Assembly: GCA_024138015.1 (NCBI GenBank)
Contig: JAMXBB010000010.1
Coordinates: 12,604,768-12,668,767, forward strand
Direction: 5' to 3'
DNA: 64,000 nt
Origin: Lumnitzera littorea
Taxonomy: Eukaryota; Streptophyta; Magnoliopsida; Myrtales; Combretaceae
Below the pieces are notes generated by a model, which made no database searches, was not told where the DNA came from, and saw only the letters and a list, made by a program, of their open reading frames with translations. This document shows, piece by piece, positions 60,255 to 64,000 of the stretch (position 1 is the stretch's first letter; each line of letters starts with the position of its first letter). Position numbers and translations under genes: made by a program.

Positions 60255-61060
60255 TAATATATATATATATATATACATCTTTACATCAGTACATATCTAT
60301 ACATAATTATATATAAAAATTTCATATACTTGGAAATTATTAAGTACATGTACATATATTATACGTATACGTGTATATACTTTATTAAAATTAATGAGTA
60401 CATATATATACGTAAATTTTATAAATTAAACATACTAAGTATAAATATACATATGTATACTTATTATTATACACACACACACATACACATATATATATAT
60501 ATAGAATATGAAATAGAAATATATACATATGTACACATATATATACAAAATTGTATAATACATGTATATACATATTAAATACTAATATAAATATTATGTA
60601 CATATACACCTTTATATATGCACGCATACATATACATAATTAATTAAGTGAAATACTAAATATATATACATATATATAAAGGAAATATTTAGTATACATA
60701 CATATACTATACTAGTATTCCTACATATATCATATACAAAATACTAATTAAACATACATATATAATATACACACATACATATGTATAAGAGTACATGTGT
60801 AGAAAAATATACTTACTATACTACTATTTATATCTATATACGTATACCGTATATACCCACTCCTAAATACATATGTATTTACATAAATAAAGATACATAT
60901 TTAATACATATATACATAAATGAAGGAAATACATAATACACACACATATATATATTTATCTACACATACATACATATATGTACATGTAATTAAATATATA
61001 ACAAAATATTTAGTATATACATGTACATCCTATATGATATACATATGTATAAGTAAAATA
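60255..61060. repeat. TATA/TACA low-complexity core of repeat copy C
   Basis: It is made of TATA, TACA and CATA steps with short AC runs (about 60470-60490 and 60938-60948). Apparent ORFs here (60330-60578 and 60391-60627) are compositional. Confidence 0.88.
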
Positions 61061-61971
61061 AATACACTTACCTAATTACTTTAGTAATTTGAATTAAAAA
61101 AAAATCCCATTAATCTTCTTCTTCTCCTCCTCTTAGTATTTAGTAAATTGTGTGTCTGTTATTTGCTTTGCTTTGGTTTTCTTTTTCTCCTTTTTTTTTT
61201 TTTTTGTTTTTCAGTTATGTTTGCTTCCAGGTTTTAGGCGTAAACAATCCAGCAAGAATTGCAACAAATAAATTAGAAAAGAAAGAAGCTAATCCACTTA
61301 GATTAGGCATTAATTAGGAAAGGACATTTGCTTTATTATTTTGTCTTTTTTCCTTTCTCTTTTAATTTGTTGACACTTGGATATCGTAATTTAACACATG
61401 GGCTGCTGTATAATGCAGCTGGAAATCACGTGGAGGAGAAAGGAAAGTAAGAAGGAGGAAAGAAGAAAAGAAAAAGAAAAATAAAAATAAAATTAAATAT
61501 ATGTAATTTTTCCAAACATAAAAATTATAAAAATAATAATTATAAATAAATTTTGGGATTTTATGAAAATTTATTAATTGAATTTGATACCTGTTATGTT
61601 TATAATAATTACGAGTTATTTTAATATTTTCGTTAAAAATTTTATGCGATTTAGTCGATAATTGTGATTGACTACAATTATATCATTATTAAGTGATATT
61701 TATTTATTTTATAGGCTTAAAGTTATAATTTTAAAGTTTCGATCAAGTTTGGCTTTGATTTCGAGTATTTGTATATATATTAGATTTAGGGATTTTGTAT
61801 GGGATTTAGGTTTCGATCAATTTTTTAGGGTTTTTATGATCAATACTATATTCGATTTCTAAATTTTATAAAAATTTTATTATTTCTAACTTTATTGAAT
61901 CATAACATCGTCTAGAACACTTAAATTTAAATTAAGGTTCAGACTAGTGATTTCATAAGGTTTACATTTCT

Positions 61972-64000
61972 AACTAGAACCATGGCAACATCAACTTGAC
62001 TATTTGCCTTGTAAGGCCAATCAAAAGACACCTAACTAGATTAGTTATCCATTATAGTGTAATCTATGATATGTCAATTGAAAACAAAGACAAAATTTGC
62101 ACTGTTTTTAAGGAAATTTGGTATATCCTGTTAGGTTTTGTTCAGGACCTGGGTAGGTTCCCAATCTAGATAGGGAATCTAATAGGTTAATTATATGGAT
62201 GGTTTGAATGTTCCATGTATGCATTTTTAAATAATATGGTTTTCTCTCTTATTTTTTTTTTTAAATATACAATACTATATGGCAAAAAAAAAAAAAGAAC
62301 AATACTATAGTCCTAATTAGATTTTACACTAGGTAAGCATCCATATGTAAAAATAGGTGTACATAACCTTACTCAATTTTCAATTAAAAGAAAGCCATTC
62401 AATTGTACCATGATACACCATAAAGCATTGAAGTGCACCGATGAAGCATTATAGTGCATCAAGGGGTATTAGGAAATTTCATGGAACAAATTATTAATAC
62501 AACACAATCATGATGATATATAAATCTATCTTAATCCATCTCAAATTTTTCCTGATCACAAAATCAATGAATATGAGTTTCAATATGAATGCTCAATCCT
62601 AAGGATGACGAATCATATTTCTTTAGAAACATGTGAAGTATATAGCTAACCCAATAACAAAAGTTTTATAGGGGATTGGAATAGGTTACCATGAGATAAA
62701 ATATCTTCTTTTTAAAGTGTTTCACTTTGGAATTATTATATGTCTAAGGCCCAATATGGAAATAATTTCAAAGTTTTTCTCTAGCTTTTTCTGTATCAAC
62801 AAACAATTTAAAATGCCTTATTCTTTTTTAGAAGAGATTTGAATCAAATAGCAATGAACACGTTATATAACCCTTAGACTACCAATTTTTGAGTGTTCTA
62901 CTTTCATACAATTCACATGGTTCAAGAAGTAATGGATATTTTCACAATCAAGGGTGTTTTGCCACATTGAAATTCACACTCAAATGTGTCTTTGTTTCAA
63001 CCACCCTATATAGAGGATGGGTTGGTTTGTTTGAAAAGAGTCTTTTCTATGATCACTAATTAGGCTTGATGATATCATACATGACGTCCTTTCAAAATCA
63101 GGAAGCACATTAAGGACATATAGATATAGTACTTTCAAAAATTAACATAACTATTTATATATGTTGTTTTCTATATCAGGTAAAGAAATGAGCAACATAG
63201 ATAATAAAGTACTCAGTTGTGTAAAAAAAAAAAAAAAGGTTGTGAGAATCTTGCCTCATGCTATTACATTGGTGCGATATCTTTCCTATAAATTTTGATA
63301 ATAATTGTTTAGGAGCTTTACATGTTGAACCTTGTGTATTATTTTCTCTTTAGCTATTTGTTTGTTTGTTGTAAGCATTTTGCCAAACATAAAGATATAT
63401 ATGAATCAAGTCTTTGACAAAATATTATCAATGATGTATGTGCCCCAACCAAATTATATCATACCTATGGTTGATAATGCAAGGTAACAAAGCAATGTTA
63501 GAGTTATAATAGCTAAAGGTTAGAAGTAAGCAAGGGTATTAGTAACCTAGAGGTGGTGTAATAAGATCTTAGTTGCTAATGTATGCAAGAAGTAACTACA
63601 CAAGGAGATCAAGAATTCAAAGTTTATGACTTTACACATAAGAGAGCAATGTATAATGTTAAGGATTTTAACAAAGACATTTTTTGTTTTCAGCAACTAA
63701 AATCTAGGTGTAGTTAGACTTGTATAGACAATGGATAGGAATCTTGTTGAGTATGAGCTATTATTGATCCAGAGGCAATGCATTTGAATATTGTTCAATT
63801 TCTAGAGGTCAATGGATATATAATAGTTATTGATGTTTTATGAGGGAATAGGGAAACTCATAGTTAGTTGTCACTACATGTTGCAAAGTCGCAATTTAGT
63901 AAGAGTAAAGGAATCGGTGATGTGGCGATAGTTGAGTTGGAGAACGACATGCTTTTACTTGCTCTAAATAGAAAAATTAATCACATAAATACTTTCCATA
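61972..64000. other. Intergenic DNA to the window edge
   Basis: No protein-like frame is seen. A small imperfect repeat, AAAGCATTGAAGTGCACC / GAAGCATTATAGTGCATC, lies near 62421-62460. Poly-A or poly-T runs are at 62255, 62284 and 63223. Confidence 0.45.

Larger units (their letters stand above)
58914..61971 (+). repeat. Repeat family 1, copy C, about 3.06 kb
   Basis: It has the same orientation as copy A and is inverted relative to copy B. It may start at TGTAATGACCTAACTC and end at AAGGTTTACA, giving TG...CA termini with short inverted ends (TGTAA / TTACA). Shared blocks include GTATACCAAACAAATATATG, the section at 59150-59300, ATTTTATGAAAATTTATTAA and GATTTAGGTTTCGATCAA. Relative to A and B it lacks about 300 bp, including the CA/TG motif. 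In that place it has 42 T and one N (60208-60250), probably an assembly scar. The low-complexity core is at about 60255-61060. There are no genes. Confidence 0.7.

Noticed and set aside
1..64000. tRNA, rRNA, CRISPR arrays, organellar insertions
   Set aside because: I looked for tRNA B-box patterns, rRNA-like GC-rich conserved blocks and regularly spaced repeats; none was convincing. CRISPR is not expected in a plant genome. Exhaustive tRNA search needs a covariance model.

Overview
The window reads as AT-rich nuclear DNA of a flowering plant, most likely a eudicot. The grounds are a nine-exon AP2/AINTEGUMENTA-type gene with canonical GT-AG introns, a decayed plant lipid-transfer-protein gene, a Tat-lineage Ty3/gypsy element, a plant hAT element and long TA/CA/GA microsatellites. 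The species cannot be fixed from sequence alone. Two runs of N (23258-23475 and one N at 60250) mark it as a draft assembly.

Layout. 1-6002 is the right-hand part of a degenerate Tat-lineage LTR retrotransposon on the minus strand. From right to left it holds an LTR, a mutated primer-binding site, gag, a deletion joining gag to reverse transcriptase, two successive RNase H domains, integrase, a 33-34 bp tandem array and a decayed antisense ORF. About 6.0-28.1 kb is a thicket of non-coding repeats. It contains two copies of one 3 kb family (6.0-9.15 kb plus; 17.3-20.85 kb inverted), two of the three copies of a second 3-3.4 kb family (13.9-17.3 kb; 24.7-28.1 kb inverted; the third is at 58.9-62.0 kb), and a 956 bp fold-back element (9443-10398). 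A broken DIR1-like lipid-transfer-protein gene sits between repeats at 23.98-24.45 kb. From 28 to 40.7 kb there are tandem duplications, a well-bounded 852 bp hAT element with 8 bp target-site duplications (32019-32870) and older repeat debris.

The only gene that looks functional is at 41001-45325 (+): an AINTEGUMENTA-LIKE 1 (AIL1)-type transcription factor of 589 residues. It has two AP2 domains, a 9-nt microexon and a 1.2 kb last intron. About 13 kb downstream of it (45.3-58.5 kb) shows no gene I can support, apart from one GC-richer island at 52.9-53.2 kb. The right end holds a hexamer repeat, a GA microsatellite, the third copy of the 3 kb family (with a poly-T/N assembly scar) and 2 kb without recognised features.

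The genes do not form a pathway. The picture is one growth-regulator gene embedded in transposon-rich intergenic DNA. I found no convincing new multi-gene system. The best leads are the two uncharacterised 3 kb repeat families, the full-length fold-back element as a possible small-RNA source, the cysteine-stripped lipid-transfer pseudogene with an intact TATA box, and the open upstream reading frame at the AIL1 start.
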